A DNA stretch of 64,000 bases from Chelativorans sp. YIM 93263 (GCF_028767125.1 NZ_JAKCWP010000004.1:276001-340000); one strand, 5' to 3'; shown: positions 52,766-62,276, counted from the stretch's first letter. Made by a program: numbers and translations. Notes: generated from the letters alone by a model not told the origin.

Positions 52766-53920
52766 TTAAAAAAGGGCGAGTTGCTCTTCCGCCGCAGCGC
52801 TCTTTCTGAACAGATCCGTGCGCAGTTTGATCCGCATCCTGTTCAGCCCGAAGCGCTTTGCAGCGATCTCGAAGCGGCGCCCGATTTGCCACGCATAGGG
52901 CCCCGCGCCCTTCATCCGCTTGCCCCATTCCGAATCGTAATCCTTGCCGCCGCGCATGGAGCGGACAAGCGACATGACGTGGCGGTATCGGTCGGGATAA
53001 TGGCGCAGCAGCCAGTCCTTAAAGATCGGGCTGACCTCCAGCGGCAACCGGAGAACGATATACCCGGCCTCGCTGGCTCCGGCTGCGTGAGCCGACTCGA
53101 GGATTCGCTCGATCTCGCTGTCGTTCAGGCCTGGAATGATCGGCCCGAGCATGACGGAGACGGGAATTCCCGCGTCGCTGAGCGCGCGCAGCGCCTCCAG
53201 CCGGCGCGTCGGTGTCGCGGCACGCGGCTCCATGGTGCGCGCCAGGCGCCGATCCAGGGTGGTGACCGAAAGAGCCACCTTGGCCAATCCCTTTTCGGCC
53301 ATGCGCGAGAGAATATCGCTGTCACGCATCACCAGGGCCGACTTCGTGACGATTCCCACCGGATGATTATGCGCCTCCAGCACTTCCAGAATCTCGCGCA
53401 TGATACGCCACTTCTTTTCGACCGGCTGATAAGGATCGGTGTTCGTGCCAATGGCGATGGTGCGCGGTTCATAACCGGGCTTTGCGAGTTCCTTCTCCAG
53501 AAGGCTCGCCGCATCTGGCTTGGCGAACAGCTTCGATTCGAAATCGAGCCCCGCCGACATTCCCATATAGCTGTGCGACGGGCGCGCGAAGCAGTAAATG
53601 CACCCGTGTTCGCACCCCCGATAGGGATTGATCGAGCGGTCGAAGGAAATATCCGGTGAGCTGTTGCGCGTAATGATTTTGCGCGGCTTTTCGATCTGCA
53701 CATCCGTGCTGAAGGGCGGCAATTCTTCCAGCGTTTCCCAGCCGTCATCGAAAACGTGGCGGGTCAGCGCTTCGAAACGTCCGCTTGGGTTGATGCCGGC
53801 TCCGCGGCCCCTGCGCCGATCATTGTCGACGCGCAGTCCCGACTCGTCGATGACCGCATTGGCTGCCGCAGACCTGCCTTCGCTGAAGGCAACGATATCC
53901 GCTTGTGCAATCTGTTCCAT
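52766..53920 (-). CDS. PA0069-family radical SAM protein (SplB-like)
   Basis: 384 aa. The radical SAM C-x3-C-x2-C cluster motif reads RGCEHGCIYCFARPSH, and the barrel has IGTNTDPYQPVEKKW and VLGPIIPGLNDSEI-like segments. The group belongs to the SplB/spore photoproduct lyase-related COG1533, often called DNA-repair photolyase, although the reaction of this branch is not settled. Two in-frame ATGs exist. 53926 sits only one base from the GGAGG site, while 53920 is 7-8 nt from it, so 53920 is preferred. A perfect alphaproteobacterial LexA box lies 74 nt upstream, suggesting SOS induction. Confidence 0.88.
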   Translation of the reverse strand: MEQIAQADIVAFSEGRSAAANAVIDESGLRVDNDRRRGRGAGINPSGRFEALTRHVFDDGWETLEELPPFSTDVQIEKPRKIITRNSSPDISFDRSINPYRGCEHGCIYCFARPSHSYMGMSAGLDFESKLFAKPDAASLLEKELAKPGYEPRTIAIGTNTDPYQPVEKKWRIMREILEVLEAHNHPVGIVTKSALVMRDSDILSRMAEKGLAKVALSVTTLDRRLARTMEPRAATPTRRLEALRALSDAGIPVSVMLGPIIPGLNDSEIERILESAHAAGASEAGYIVLRLPLEVSPIFKDWLLRHYPDRYRHVMSLVRSMRGGKDYDSEWGKRMKGAGPYAWQIGRRFEIAAKRFGLNRMRIKLRTDLFRKSAAAEEQLALF

Positions 53921-53993
53921 CTTCATGCCTCCGCGCCGGCTTTGTCGTGCGCCCGACTGTCCAAAGATGAAACTATTCCTATATACGGAATGA

Positions 53994-54008
53994 GAACAAA
54001 TCAAGAAC
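53994..54008. promoter_or_regulatory. Putative LexA (SOS) box upstream of the radical SAM gene
   Basis: GAACAAATCAAGAAC on the plus strand, which reads GTTC-TTGATTT-GTTC on the coding strand of the downstream gene. This is an exact match to the direct-repeat GAAC-N7-GAAC LexA operator of alphaproteobacteria (established knowledge). A -10-like TATA-containing stretch follows at about 53981-53985 toward the gene. The site lies in a 160-nt A/T-rich spacer between moaB and the radical SAM gene. Confidence 0.65.
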
Positions 54009-54080
54009 TTTTTTGTTTTCGCCTGAGTGCAGCGTGTTACCGATGGCCCCTTCGCGCAAACCCGTTCACAACTATAAATG

Positions 54081-54635
54081 CTAGATCAAACTGTTGCCGG
54101 CGCCGCGCCGCAGATGCTCGTCGAGGCGGGGCATGATCTCCACGAAATTGCACGGCTTGTGCCGATAGTCGAACTGGTCCTTCAGCACGTGGTCCCAGGC
54201 GTCGCGGCAGGCGCCGGGGGAGCCGGGCAGGACGAAGACGAATGTCTGCTGGATCAAGCCCGCCGTTGCGCGCGACTGGATTGTCGACGTGCCGATCTTG
54301 TCGAAGGAGATGCGGTGAAACACCTCCGAGAACCCCTCCATGCGCTTGTCGAACAGCGGCTCGAGCGCATCGGGTGTAACGTCCCGGCCGGTAAAGCCGG
54401 TGCCGCCCGTGGTGATCACCGCATCGATACCGGGGTCGGCGCACCAGCCGCTCACCACATCGCGGATCTGCTCGATATCGTCCGGAGCAATCGCGCGGTC
54501 GGTCAGCGTATGGCCGGCTTCGTCTATGCGTGCCGCCAGCGTGGCGCCCGATTTGTCATCCGCCAGCGCCCGCGTGTCGGAGACGGTCAGGACCGCAAAG
54601 CGGACCGGGATGAACGGCCGGGACTCCTCACCCAA
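54081..54635 (-). CDS. moaB: Molybdenum cofactor biosynthesis protein B
   Basis: 184 aa MogA/MoaB-fold protein that adenylates molybdopterin or assists this step. The signatures VLTVSDTRALADDKSG and TTGGTGFTGRDVTPDAL are complete, and FVLPGSPGACRDAWDHVL is the ligand-binding end. The start is TTG 54635, with GGAG 8 nt upstream and no in-frame ATG near. It overlaps the ispE stop by 8 nt, so its translation depends on ispE. It ends 160 nt before the radical SAM gene. Confidence 0.93.
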   Translation of the reverse strand: MGEESRPFIPVRFAVLTVSDTRALADDKSGATLAARIDEAGHTLTDRAIAPDDIEQIRDVVSGWCADPGIDAVITTGGTGFTGRDVTPDALEPLFDKRMEGFSEVFHRISFDKIGTSTIQSRATAGLIQQTFVFVLPGSPGACRDAWDHVLKDQFDYRHKPCNFVEIMPRLDEHLRRGAGNSLI

Positions 54636-55515
54636 TGACAGTCTCCTGCGCAGCGGGCATGGTTGTAGTCGCCTTCACGAACCATCCGGGGTGTTCTTCG
54701 GCAATGGCCCGTGCGGCGCGTTCCGCCGCTTCGATCGACTCGAAAATGCCGAAACATGTCGCGCCCGAGCCGGACATGCGCGCGAAAAGCGCCTGCTGCG
54801 CCTTGAGGGCGCCGAGCGCACGCCCGATTTCCGGACGGAGCGCCAGGGCAGGCGCTTCCAGATCGTTACGTGTGCTTGCGAGCCAGTCGAGCACTTCGCC
54901 GCGGCTCTTCCCGTTGAGAGACGGCAGGGGCGGGTTGTGGCGGCTCATCAATGCCTTGAAGACGGCAGGTGTTGCGAGTGGAACACCGGGATTGACCAGA
55001 AGCAGCGGAAACTCGGGAAAATCCGCGACCATGTTGATTTCGTCGCCGATCCCGTGCGCCACAAGCGGTCGCGCCGTCATGCACATCGGCACATCGGCCC
55101 CGAGGCGAAATGCGATGCGGGCAATCGCATCGGCCTTGTTGCGGATGCTCCAGAATTGCCCCAGAAGAGCGAGCGTTGCCGCCGCGTCGCTCGAACCGCC
55201 ACCGATGCCGGAAGCGACCGGCAGATTCTTCTCGAGCGAAAGGCGCACCGGCGTATCGGCGGCCTCGCTGAAATGCTCCCGCATCAGGTCGCGGACACGC
55301 AAAACCAGGTTATCCTCTCCAGAAGGAACATCCTGGGCGAATGGCCCGGTGATCTCAAAGCTGTCCCGGTCGCCCCGCTGCGCTGTCAGCCGGTCGCCGT
55401 TGCACGCAAAGACGACGAGCGTCTCAAGCAGGTGATATCCATCAGCCCGACGCCCCGTGACATGCAGCGCCAGGTTGATCTTTGCCGGTGCAAAACTCTC
55501 CAGCGGAGGATTCAC
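54628..55515 (-). CDS. ispE: 4-diphosphocytidyl-2-C-methyl-D-erythritol kinase
   Basis: 295 aa GHMP kinase of the MEP isoprenoid pathway. It has FAPAKINLALHVTGRRADGYH at the N-terminus, the ATP-binding LPVASGIGGGSSDAAA (residues about 97-112) and MSGSGATCFGIF near the C-terminus. The start is GTG 55515; the ribosome site is weak. It lies in a minus-strand run with moaB downstream and a small membrane-protein gene 9 nt upstream. Together with ispB at 58 kb the region holds two isoprenoid genes on opposite strands. Confidence 0.95.
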   Translation of the reverse strand: MNPPLESFAPAKINLALHVTGRRADGYHLLETLVVFACNGDRLTAQRGDRDSFEITGPFAQDVPSGEDNLVLRVRDLMREHFSEAADTPVRLSLEKNLPVASGIGGGSSDAAATLALLGQFWSIRNKADAIARIAFRLGADVPMCMTARPLVAHGIGDEINMVADFPEFPLLLVNPGVPLATPAVFKALMSRHNPPLPSLNGKSRGEVLDWLASTRNDLEAPALALRPEIGRALGALKAQQALFARMSGSGATCFGIFESIEAAERAARAIAEEHPGWFVKATTTMPAAQETVIG

Positions 55516-55524
55516 GAGAAAGGC

Positions 55525-55710
55525 TTAATCTTTTGCCAGGCGATACTCGCCCGTCTCGGGGTCTTTAACCAGCGTTCCCTTGCTCCCGGTGGCGGCTTCT
55601 TTCCGAACCCGCTGGGCGCGCTGCACCACGCGTTCCGCCTCACGCACGAAAGCGCGATAGCCGATATAAGCGACAATGGCGATTGCAGCGAAAAAGATTA
55701 GCTGTGGCAT
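55525..55710 (-). CDS. Small single-pass membrane protein
   Basis: 61 aa. One N-terminal helix (LIFFAAIAIVAYIGYRAF) is followed by a basic amphipathic segment (VREAERVVQRAQRVRKE) and a short C-terminal tail (LVKDPETGEYRLAKD). Similar small proteins precede ispE in other Hyphomicrobiales, as far as I recall. The function is unknown; the tail resembles zinc-ribbon-free adaptors of the DUF2897 kind only loosely. AAGGAA lies about 12 nt upstream of ATG 55710. It ends 9 nt before ispE, so it is probably in one transcript with ispE-moaB. Confidence 0.7.
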   Translation of the reverse strand: MPQLIFFAAIAIVAYIGYRAFVREAERVVQRAQRVRKEAATGSKGTLVKDPETGEYRLAKD

Positions 55711-55936
55711 GGCCGGAGTTCCTTCCTGGCAATCACGAACCCATCATACGCATGAATTGTGGGCATCGAAAGGCCGAAGAGAGCATAGCATGAACACTCC
55801 CTAAAGGCCGGTTGAGATTCGCGGGTCGTACGCGGCGAAACTGGCGCTTCTCGAGACCCGGAGCGGAGTGTACTGAGTACTGAAAGCGCAAAAAAAGCGC
55901 CACTTGCAGCCGTTCGGGCGTGAATGTCGATGCGTC

Positions 55937-56797
55937 TCAGAGCCCGTATCGTTTCCACAGCGCTTGTTCCTCGAGAGCCTCGATCAATCCGGTGGCGGCT
56001 GCGGATGCAATCTCCGTGCTCCGTGTTTCCGAGCCGAAAAATCCTAACGGGCGGCCGAACAGACCGCGCGGCTGGCTGACCAGTTTCATCCGCGTCTTCG
56101 GTCCGAAACGGCTCTTCAGATACCCGCGCATGTCGCCGATATGGTCGACGAGGCCAAGATCGCGTCCACGCTCGCCTGTCCAGAAAAGACCGGTGAAGAG
56201 GTCATCATCGTCGGCGAGCTTGCTGCCGCGCCGCTCCTTCACGAGCCCGATAAATCCCTGGTGCACCTCCTCCTGCAACTTCTTGAGGCGATCGATGTCT
56301 TCCTGCTTTTCCGGCTGAAACGGGTCAAGAATGGCTTTGTTGCGTCCGGAGGTATAGAGCCGCCGTTCCACCCCGATCTTCTTGATCATGTCCTGGAAGC
56401 CGAAACCGGCTGAAACGACTCCGATAGAGCCCACGATCGAGGATGGGTCGGCAATGATTTCGTCACCCGCCACCGCGATCATGTATCCGCCCGAAGCCGC
56501 GACGTCCTCCACGAAAATGAGAACGCTTTTCTTCTTTTCCTGCGCAAGGTCGCGAATGCGCTTGTAGATCAGGCGCGCCTGCACGGGCGATCCGCCCGGT
56601 GAATTGACAGCGATGGCGACTGCCGGCGCGGAATAGGAAAAAGCTTTGTCCAGAAGTCCGGCCACTGCGGAGAGGGAAAGATTTTGCCGCATGGGACCGC
56701 CGCCTGTTGCAATCGTCCCCTGCAGCCGGACCACGGGAATGACGACCGCATCGGAGCGAAGGGGCGCTGGCAGAAAGCGCTTCAACGATTGGTTCAC
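55937..56797 (-). CDS. S49-family signal-peptide-peptidase-like protease
   Basis: 286 aa. Single S49 domain with the oxyanion loop NSPGGSP, the serine nucleophile in DVAASGGYMIA, and the downstream KIGVERRLYTSGRNKAIL segment. There is no clear N-terminal membrane helix, so it is shorter than SppA of E. coli and closer to SohB-like cytoplasmic forms. The start is GTG 56797, with GAGGAG 8 nt upstream. Placed upstream of the small gene and ispE but separated by 226 nt, in which no gene is seen. Physiological substrates are unknown. Confidence 0.87.
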   Translation of the reverse strand: MNQSLKRFLPAPLRSDAVVIPVVRLQGTIATGGGPMRQNLSLSAVAGLLDKAFSYSAPAVAIAVNSPGGSPVQARLIYKRIRDLAQEKKKSVLIFVEDVAASGGYMIAVAGDEIIADPSSIVGSIGVVSAGFGFQDMIKKIGVERRLYTSGRNKAILDPFQPEKQEDIDRLKKLQEEVHQGFIGLVKERRGSKLADDDDLFTGLFWTGERGRDLGLVDHIGDMRGYLKSRFGPKTRMKLVSQPRGLFGRPLGFFGSETRSTEIASAAATGLIEALEEQALWKRYGL

Positions 56798-56916
56798 GGC
56801 GGGTCTCCTCGGTGTCGGTTGCCTTGCATGTAGGCGTCGATCTGTCGGTTGTGAAGGATTTCGATTCGAAAGAAAAAATGCACTTAAAGGCGCTTTTGTT
56901 CGATTAAATCTTCAAA

Positions 56917-57702
56917 TCAGCGAAAAAGCGGCACCTGCCCATTTATCACCGCCTCCGCACGTTCGGTAAAATCGCGTCCGCTGCCATGCAGAATGAGCGG
57001 GTCGAGCAGCCTGAGTCCGGCACGAGAGCCCTGGCGCGCGCGTATGATGATCCGGATTGCTTCCGCCCGCTGGCGCGGATGGATCGGCAGGACTTCGGCG
57101 CCACCGAAACGGCTGCCGAGTGCAGCCAGAAGTTCGGGGAGTGAAACCGGCCGGGCGATTACCGCCACCTCGGCTCCGGGACGGGCGACTGCCGCTGCAG
57201 TGCGCAGCCATTTCTCGAACAGCCCTTCCGTCATCACATGTGCTTCGCGCTTTAGCGGGTCCGGTGTCGCCCGGTCCCGCACGGCGTTGAAGGGCGGATT
57301 CATGATGATGAAATCGAAGCTTCGGTCGGAGAGGCCCGCCCGCACACGCTCCTGTCCGGGAAGCGCGACGTCGGCCTTAAGCAGTTCGATCCGCGGAGCG
57401 AGGTGTTGGTTTTCCGGCAGGTCAAGGCTTGCCCGCGCGCAGCCGCTCATTTCCGCAGAGCGTTCGACCAGGGTCACGTGCGCCTCCGCGCAGCGGGTGG
57501 CTACGGCGAGGCCCGCCGCCCCCGCGCCGGCGCCGAAGTCGGCGGCCCTTCCACGAAATCCGGTGGGGACGGCACCGGCCAGAAGCATGGCGTCTATGCC
57601 TGAGCGGTGTCCCTTCGAGGCCGGCTGTACCAGGTGAAAACGGCCGCGGTGGAAAGCATCGACCGTTGCCGACGGCCCCACCGGGGGCGGTTCCTTCGCC
57701 AT
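56917..57702 (-). CDS. TrmN6-like N6-adenine methyltransferase
   Basis: 261 aa Rossmann methyltransferase with VDAFHRGRFHLVQPASKGHR near the N-terminus (the TrmN6 substrate region), ADFGAGAGAAGLAVATR as SAM motif I and IIMNPPFN as the N-methyltransferase N-P-P-F motif. Relatives of TrmN6 methylate A37 of tRNA-Val, but I cannot tell whether the substrate here is tRNA or another adenine or protein. ATG 57702 lies 5 nt after the DUF2007 stop, so the two are one operon. Confidence 0.85.
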   Translation of the reverse strand: MAKEPPPVGPSATVDAFHRGRFHLVQPASKGHRSGIDAMLLAGAVPTGFRGRAADFGAGAGAAGLAVATRCAEAHVTLVERSAEMSGCARASLDLPENQHLAPRIELLKADVALPGQERVRAGLSDRSFDFIIMNPPFNAVRDRATPDPLKREAHVMTEGLFEKWLRTAAAVARPGAEVAVIARPVSLPELLAALGSRFGGAEVLPIHPRQRAEAIRIIIRARQGSRAGLRLLDPLILHGSGRDFTERAEAVINGQVPLFR

Positions 57703-57707
57703 GGCAG

Positions 57708-57932
57708 CTATGAGCCACCGCTGGTTTCGCCGATGCCTGCATCGGCCAACAGGCGTCGTGCCGCCTGTTCATCCTCCGGCTTCACCAGGATGCGTCGTGG
57801 CAGAACGCCAAGCGAACCCTCCATGATGCTCATATTCTGGTCCGCGACGAAAAACTCGATCCCCGCATCGCGCAGCAGGCTTTCGGCGAAGGAGATTGTT
57901 ACGGCGTCGTTGGTGCGAATGAGTTCTTTCAT
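57708..57932 (-). CDS. DUF2007 domain protein
   Basis: 74 aa. The sequence ELIRTNDAVTISFAESLLRD and RRILVKPEDEQAARRLLADAG forms the ferredoxin-like beta-alpha fold of DUF2007, a putative signal-transducing or binding domain of unknown role. ATG 57932 matches the family start; longer frames would extend into the divergent ispB region. It is coupled to the methyltransferase gene in front of it and is divergent from ispB by 132 nt. Confidence 0.82.
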   Translation of the reverse strand: MKELIRTNDAVTISFAESLLRDAGIEFFVADQNMSIMEGSLGVLPRRILVKPEDEQAARRLLADAGIGETSGGS

Positions 57933-58064
57933 GCGATGACGTTGGCAGCTTGCCGCCCGCTTGTAAATGCATTCCCATTGCCCCACGTTGATTCCCGCGC
58001 TATTTCGCCGCTTGCAGGCAGCCGATCACGGCCATACAGTCGCCCGCAAGCCGGCTACGTATCA

Positions 58065-59096
58065 ATGGAGGAATTCCTGTCAGGCGTCGTTGTAAATCTG
58101 GAAGGCGGTAAGCGAGAGGCGCCTTTGATTGAAAAGCTGATCGACTTGACGCGGGATGACATGGATCGTGTCAACGAGCTTATCCTGTCAAAGGCGGGCT
58201 CCGATGTGGAGCTGATTCCGGAGCTGGCACGTCATCTCATTTCATCCGGTGGCAAGCGTCTGCGCCCGATGGTGACGCTCGCCGCGGCAAAGATGTTCGG
58301 CTATGCGGGCGAGGGGCACGTGAAGCTCGCTACCAGCGTCGAATTCATGCATACAGCCACGCTGCTGCATGACGACGTGGTGGATGAAAGCGCCATGCGC
58401 CGCGGCAAGAGAACGGCGCGCATGATCTGGGGAAACCAGGCAAGCGTTCTCGTCGGCGACTTCCTGCTCGGCCAGGCATTCCGCATGATGGTTGATGTTG
58501 GTTCGCTCGAGGCGCTTGATATACTCTCCGCTGCCGCATCGATTATCGCCGAAGGTGAGGTCATGCAGCTCGGCGTGGCCAAGAACCTCGAGACCACCGA
58601 GGATGAATACCTGGCCGTTATCAAGGCCAAGACGGCCGCGCTCTTTTCCGCCGCCGCCGAAGTCGGTCCCGTCATTGCCGACGCCTCGCGCAACGATAGG
58701 GCGGCGCTACGTTCTTTCGGCACCAATTTGGGCCTTGCCTTCCAACTCGTCGACGATGCGCTGGATTACGGCGGCAATGCCGGCGACCTGGGCAAGAATG
58801 TTGGCGATGATTTCCGCGAGGGGAAGGTCACACTGCCGGTCATTCTGAGCTATCGCCGTGGATCGGGGGAGGAGCGCGCCTTCTGGAAGCGTGCCATCGA
58901 GGAGAACGAGAACGGTGACGAGGCGCTTGAAGAGGCGGTGAATCTGATGAACCGCCACGGCGCGATCGGCGATACGATCGGGCGCGCCCGGCATTTTGGG
59001 GAAATCGCGCGAGACGCTCTGGCGCCTCTCGATAATACGCCTCAGAAATCGGCCCTGATGGACGTGATTGACTTCTGCATAAGCCGCATCACGTGA
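58065..59096 (+). CDS. ispB: Octaprenyl/decaprenyl diphosphate synthase
   Basis: 343 aa trans-prenyltransferase that makes the ubiquinone side chain. Both aspartate-rich motifs are present: LLHDDVVDES (first, DDxxD) and LVDDALDYGG (second). Conserved GGKRLRPMVTLA binds the allylic diphosphate. The residues before the first Asp motif (FMHTATL) favour long chains. ATG 58065 is chosen from the conserved start; an upstream open frame from 57936 lacks a ribosome site. In most relatives of this order the product would be the C50 decaprenyl chain. Confidence 0.93.
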   Translation: MEEFLSGVVVNLEGGKREAPLIEKLIDLTRDDMDRVNELILSKAGSDVELIPELARHLISSGGKRLRPMVTLAAAKMFGYAGEGHVKLATSVEFMHTATLLHDDVVDESAMRRGKRTARMIWGNQASVLVGDFLLGQAFRMMVDVGSLEALDILSAAASIIAEGEVMQLGVAKNLETTEDEYLAVIKAKTAALFSAAAEVGPVIADASRNDRAALRSFGTNLGLAFQLVDDALDYGGNAGDLGKNVGDDFREGKVTLPVILSYRRGSGEERAFWKRAIEENENGDEALEEAVNLMNRHGAIGDTIGRARHFGEIARDALAPLDNTPQKSALMDVIDFCISRIT

Positions 59097-59226
59097 TCGT
59101 GGGGCAAATTTCTCTTCTTGACCGTTGATGCGTCTCCGCAAAAAGGCCATTCTCCGCTACTAGTAAGTGATTTCCGGCGGGTTGGAACGTGCTCACGGCG
59201 GATGATGGCCGGACGGAAGGGATAAG

Positions 59227-61239
59227 ATGCGGCGAATAATGAGATGGAAAACGACCGCGGCGCTTGCCGCCTTGATGGCGGTTTCGGCGAATACGGGGTT
59301 TGCCTCAAATACCGGTGAGGCGACGGAGACTGTCGAAACCCACTCGCTTTCCGGCGCCTTTCTGGCTGCGCGGTCGGCCGAGTTGGACAATGACCTTGCG
59401 AGCGCATCCGCATACTACAAGCGCGCGCTGGCCTATGACGCGGACAATGCGGCGCTTCAGCAGAGCCTCCTGCTCTCGCTGATCGCGCAGGGCCGCCTGG
59501 AAGAGGCATTGCCCTATGCCGAGTCCCTGAAGAGCGAGCCGGAGGTGGAGCGCTTTTCACGGCTGGCGCTTGCGGTCAACGCCTTCAACGAGGAAGACTA
59601 TTCTAGGGCCGAAACCTGGCTCGACCTTGTTGTCGAGTCCGATCTCGACCGGCTGATCACCGGCGTTATGACCGCCTGGGCCCATTTGGGGCAAGATGAT
59701 CTGGACGGTGCGCTCGATCAGATTGGCAGTCTTGAGGGACCGAACTGGTACGACTTCTTCATCGATTATCAGCGCGCGCTGATTCTTGCCTATGCCGGCG
59801 AGCACGACAAGGCGCTGGACGCTTTCGAGGAAATCACCGGCGAATTCGCTCTGCGCAACATGACACCGGGCACAGCCGCCCGCATGTCGCACGCTTTTGC
59901 TGCTTATCTTTCGAGCCGGGGTCAGCAGGACGCGGCGATAGAGGTGCTGCGCAACGCGGAGGATTCCGGCGCCGGAACGGCCAATATTTCCGTGCTTCTC
60001 GAACAGCTCGAGGCAGGCGACACGCTGGAACAGGTCGTCGCGAGCCCGGCTGACGGCGCTGCCGAGATTCTGCTGAATGTGGCATCCGAACTGTCGAACG
60101 GCGGCGGCGATTCCTTTGTACGCCTTTATCTGCATTATGCGCTGGCGCTGCGGCCCGGCAACGACACGATCCTTGTCCAGCTTGCGCGCGTTGCCGAGCG
60201 CCAGAAGGCTTCCGAGCGCGCCATAAGCCTTTATACTGAAATCGACCAGGACGCGCCCTGGGGCCGTTTCGCCCAGTTCCAGATCGGCTTGAACCTGGCC
60301 GATCTTGAGCGCAATGAAGAGGCGGTGACGCATCTGACGAATGCGCTGGAAGCTGATCCCGACGATTTGCGCGCTTATCTAGCTCTCGGCGGCGTCTATG
60401 CCGCGCAGAAGGATTTCGCCTCCGCTGCGGAGCTTTACGATCAAGCCGTTGCCCAGATCGATGATCCTCAGCGCCGCCACTGGAACATCTTCTATCAGCG
60501 CGGCATCGCGTACGAACGACTGAAGGAGTGGCCGAAGGCGGAGCCGAACTTCAAGAAGGCGCTGGAGCTTTATCCCGAACACCCGCAGGTGCTGAACTAT
60601 CTCGGCTATTCCTGGGTGGACATGAACATGAACCTGAACGAGGCGATGGACCTCATCCGCAAGGCGGTCGAGTTGCGCCCGAGCGATGGCTATATCGTCG
60701 ATTCCCTGGGATGGGCGCACTATAAGCTCGGCAACTTCGAAGAAGCCGTCGAGCACCTGGAGCGCGCCGTCTCGTTGCGTCCCGAGGATCCGATCCTCAA
60801 CGACCACCTGGGCGATGCCTATTGGCGGATCGGCCGCCGTCTGGAAGCGCGTTTCCAATGGTCCCACGCACGGGATCTCGACCCCGATGCGGATCTTCTG
60901 GCCGAGGTTCAGGAAAAGCTGGAGAACGGGCTCCCGGAGGAGGAGGGCGACAAGTTCGCCAATGCCGCCAATACACCCCGCGAGATCATGAACGACGCCA
61001 CCGAGGTCCCGCTCGCGCAGCCCAAAGCGGATAGTGAAAAGCCGGACGAGTTGGAGGGATCCTCGCTCGAGGCGGAGCCGAGCATCTATGTGGTCAAGCC
61101 CGGTCAGTCCCTTTGGTCCATCGCGGCGGAGGAGCTTGGTGACGGGAACCGTTTTCGTGAGATCCTCGAGCTCAACCCCGTGCTCCAGGGAGACGCGGGC
61201 CGCATCCGCACCGGCCAGGAGCTGAAGCTGCCGGAATGA
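59227..61239 (+). CDS. TPR-repeat protein with C-terminal LysM domain
   Basis: 670 aa. A signal peptide (MRRIMRWKTTAALAALMAVS, cleavage near ASNTG) leads to a long array of tetratricopeptide repeats (residues about 40-570), including perfect-looking units near YPEHPQVLNYLGYSWVDMN and VDSLGWAHYKLGNFEEAVEH. The last 50 residues are a LysM domain (SIYVVKPGQSLWSIAAEELG, ILELNPVLQ) that would bind peptidoglycan. It is probably a periplasmic scaffold. ATG 59227 with GGAAGGGA upstream. Conserved in order with ispB and glyQ. The LysM fusion is not universal among its relatives, as I recall. Confidence 0.85.
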   Translation: MRRIMRWKTTAALAALMAVSANTGFASNTGEATETVETHSLSGAFLAARSAELDNDLASASAYYKRALAYDADNAALQQSLLLSLIAQGRLEEALPYAESLKSEPEVERFSRLALAVNAFNEEDYSRAETWLDLVVESDLDRLITGVMTAWAHLGQDDLDGALDQIGSLEGPNWYDFFIDYQRALILAYAGEHDKALDAFEEITGEFALRNMTPGTAARMSHAFAAYLSSRGQQDAAIEVLRNAEDSGAGTANISVLLEQLEAGDTLEQVVASPADGAAEILLNVASELSNGGGDSFVRLYLHYALALRPGNDTILVQLARVAERQKASERAISLYTEIDQDAPWGRFAQFQIGLNLADLERNEEAVTHLTNALEADPDDLRAYLALGGVYAAQKDFASAAELYDQAVAQIDDPQRRHWNIFYQRGIAYERLKEWPKAEPNFKKALELYPEHPQVLNYLGYSWVDMNMNLNEAMDLIRKAVELRPSDGYIVDSLGWAHYKLGNFEEAVEHLERAVSLRPEDPILNDHLGDAYWRIGRRLEARFQWSHARDLDPDADLLAEVQEKLENGLPEEEGDKFANAANTPREIMNDATEVPLAQPKADSEKPDELEGSSLEAEPSIYVVKPGQSLWSIAAEELGDGNRFREILELNPVLQGDAGRIRTGQELKLPE

Positions 61240-61322
61240 AAAGCGCCAAGCGTTCAGCTTGACGCCCGCCCGGCCGCGCAATAGGACAGGCGCGCTTCCA
61301 TAGAACGCCGCGGAGACGCCTG

Positions 61323-62276
61323 GTGAACGCCGATCCTTTGCCGCATATGCATCCAGCCCGTTCGTTTCAGGGGCTGATCCTCACCCTGCATAGCTACTGG
61401 GCGCAGCAGGGATGCGTCATCCTCCAGCCCTACGACATGGAGGTAGGCGCCGGCACCCTGCATCCGGCGACGACCCTGCGCGCCCTCGGCCCTCGGTCGT
61501 GGAACGCCGCCTACGTGCAACCGTCCCGCCGGCCAAAGGACGGCCGCTATGGGGAAAACCCCAACCGCCTTCAGCACTATTACCAGTATCAGGTTATCCT
61601 GAAGCCCAACCCAACCAACCTGCAGGAGCTTTATCTCGGCTCGTTGGAAGCTATCGGCCTCGACCCGCTCACCCACGATATCCGCTTCGTTGAGGACGAC
61701 TGGGAGAACCCTACCACCGGCTCCTGGGGGCTGGGCTGGGAGTGTTGGTGCGACGGCATGGAGGTTTCCCAGTTTACCTACTTCCAGCAGGTTTGCGGCA
61801 TCGAGTGCGCGCCCGTCTCCGGCGAGCTCACCTACGGGCTGGAGCGTCTGGCCATGTATGTGCAGGGCGTGGACAACGTCTACGAACTGAACTTCAACGG
61901 CCTGGAAGGCGCCGACAAGGTGACCTACGGCGAGGTCTTCCTGCAGGCCGAGCGAGAATATTCCCGTTTCAACTTCGAGCATGCCGACACCGCCATCCTC
62001 TTCCGCCATTTCGAGGACGCGGAGAAGGAATGCCGCGCTTTGCTGGAGGCCGGCGCACCCGGGCAAGAGGGCGGGCTGCACAAGATGGTCTTCCCCGCCT
62101 ACGACCAGTGCATCAAGGCGTCCCACGTCTTCAACATCATGGATGCGCGCGGCGTCATCTCCGTCACCGAGCGCCAGAGCTACATCCTGCGCGTGCGCGA
62201 TCTGGCCAAGGCCTGTGGTGAGGCATTCCTCCTGACGGAGGCGGGCGGAGCCTCCGTCGAAGCACAAGCGGCCTAG
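61323..62276 (+). CDS. glyQ: Glycyl-tRNA synthetase alpha subunit
   Basis: 317 aa catalytic subunit of the alpha2-beta2 bacterial enzyme. The typical segments [37 protein letters not shown] and [15 protein letters not shown]-like [20 protein letters not shown] are present. The start is GTG 61323, with GGAG 9-12 nt upstream; ATG 61347 is a shorter alternative. It is followed by a 279-nt spacer with a dispersed palindrome and a second hairpin before glyS, which is wider than usual for glyQ-glyS pairs. Confidence 0.96.
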   Translation: MNADPLPHMHPARSFQGLILTLHSYWAQQGCVILQPYDMEVGAGTLHPATTLRALGPRSWNAAYVQPSRRPKDGRYGENPNRLQHYYQYQVILKPNPTNLQELYLGSLEAIGLDPLTHDIRFVEDDWENPTTGSWGLGWECWCDGMEVSQFTYFQQVCGIECAPVSGELTYGLERLAMYVQGVDNVYELNFNGLEGADKVTYGEVFLQAEREYSRFNFEHADTAILFRHFEDAEKECRALLEAGAPGQEGGLHKMVFPAYDQCIKASHVFNIMDARGVISVTERQSYILRVRDLAKACGEAFLLTEAGGASVEAQAA

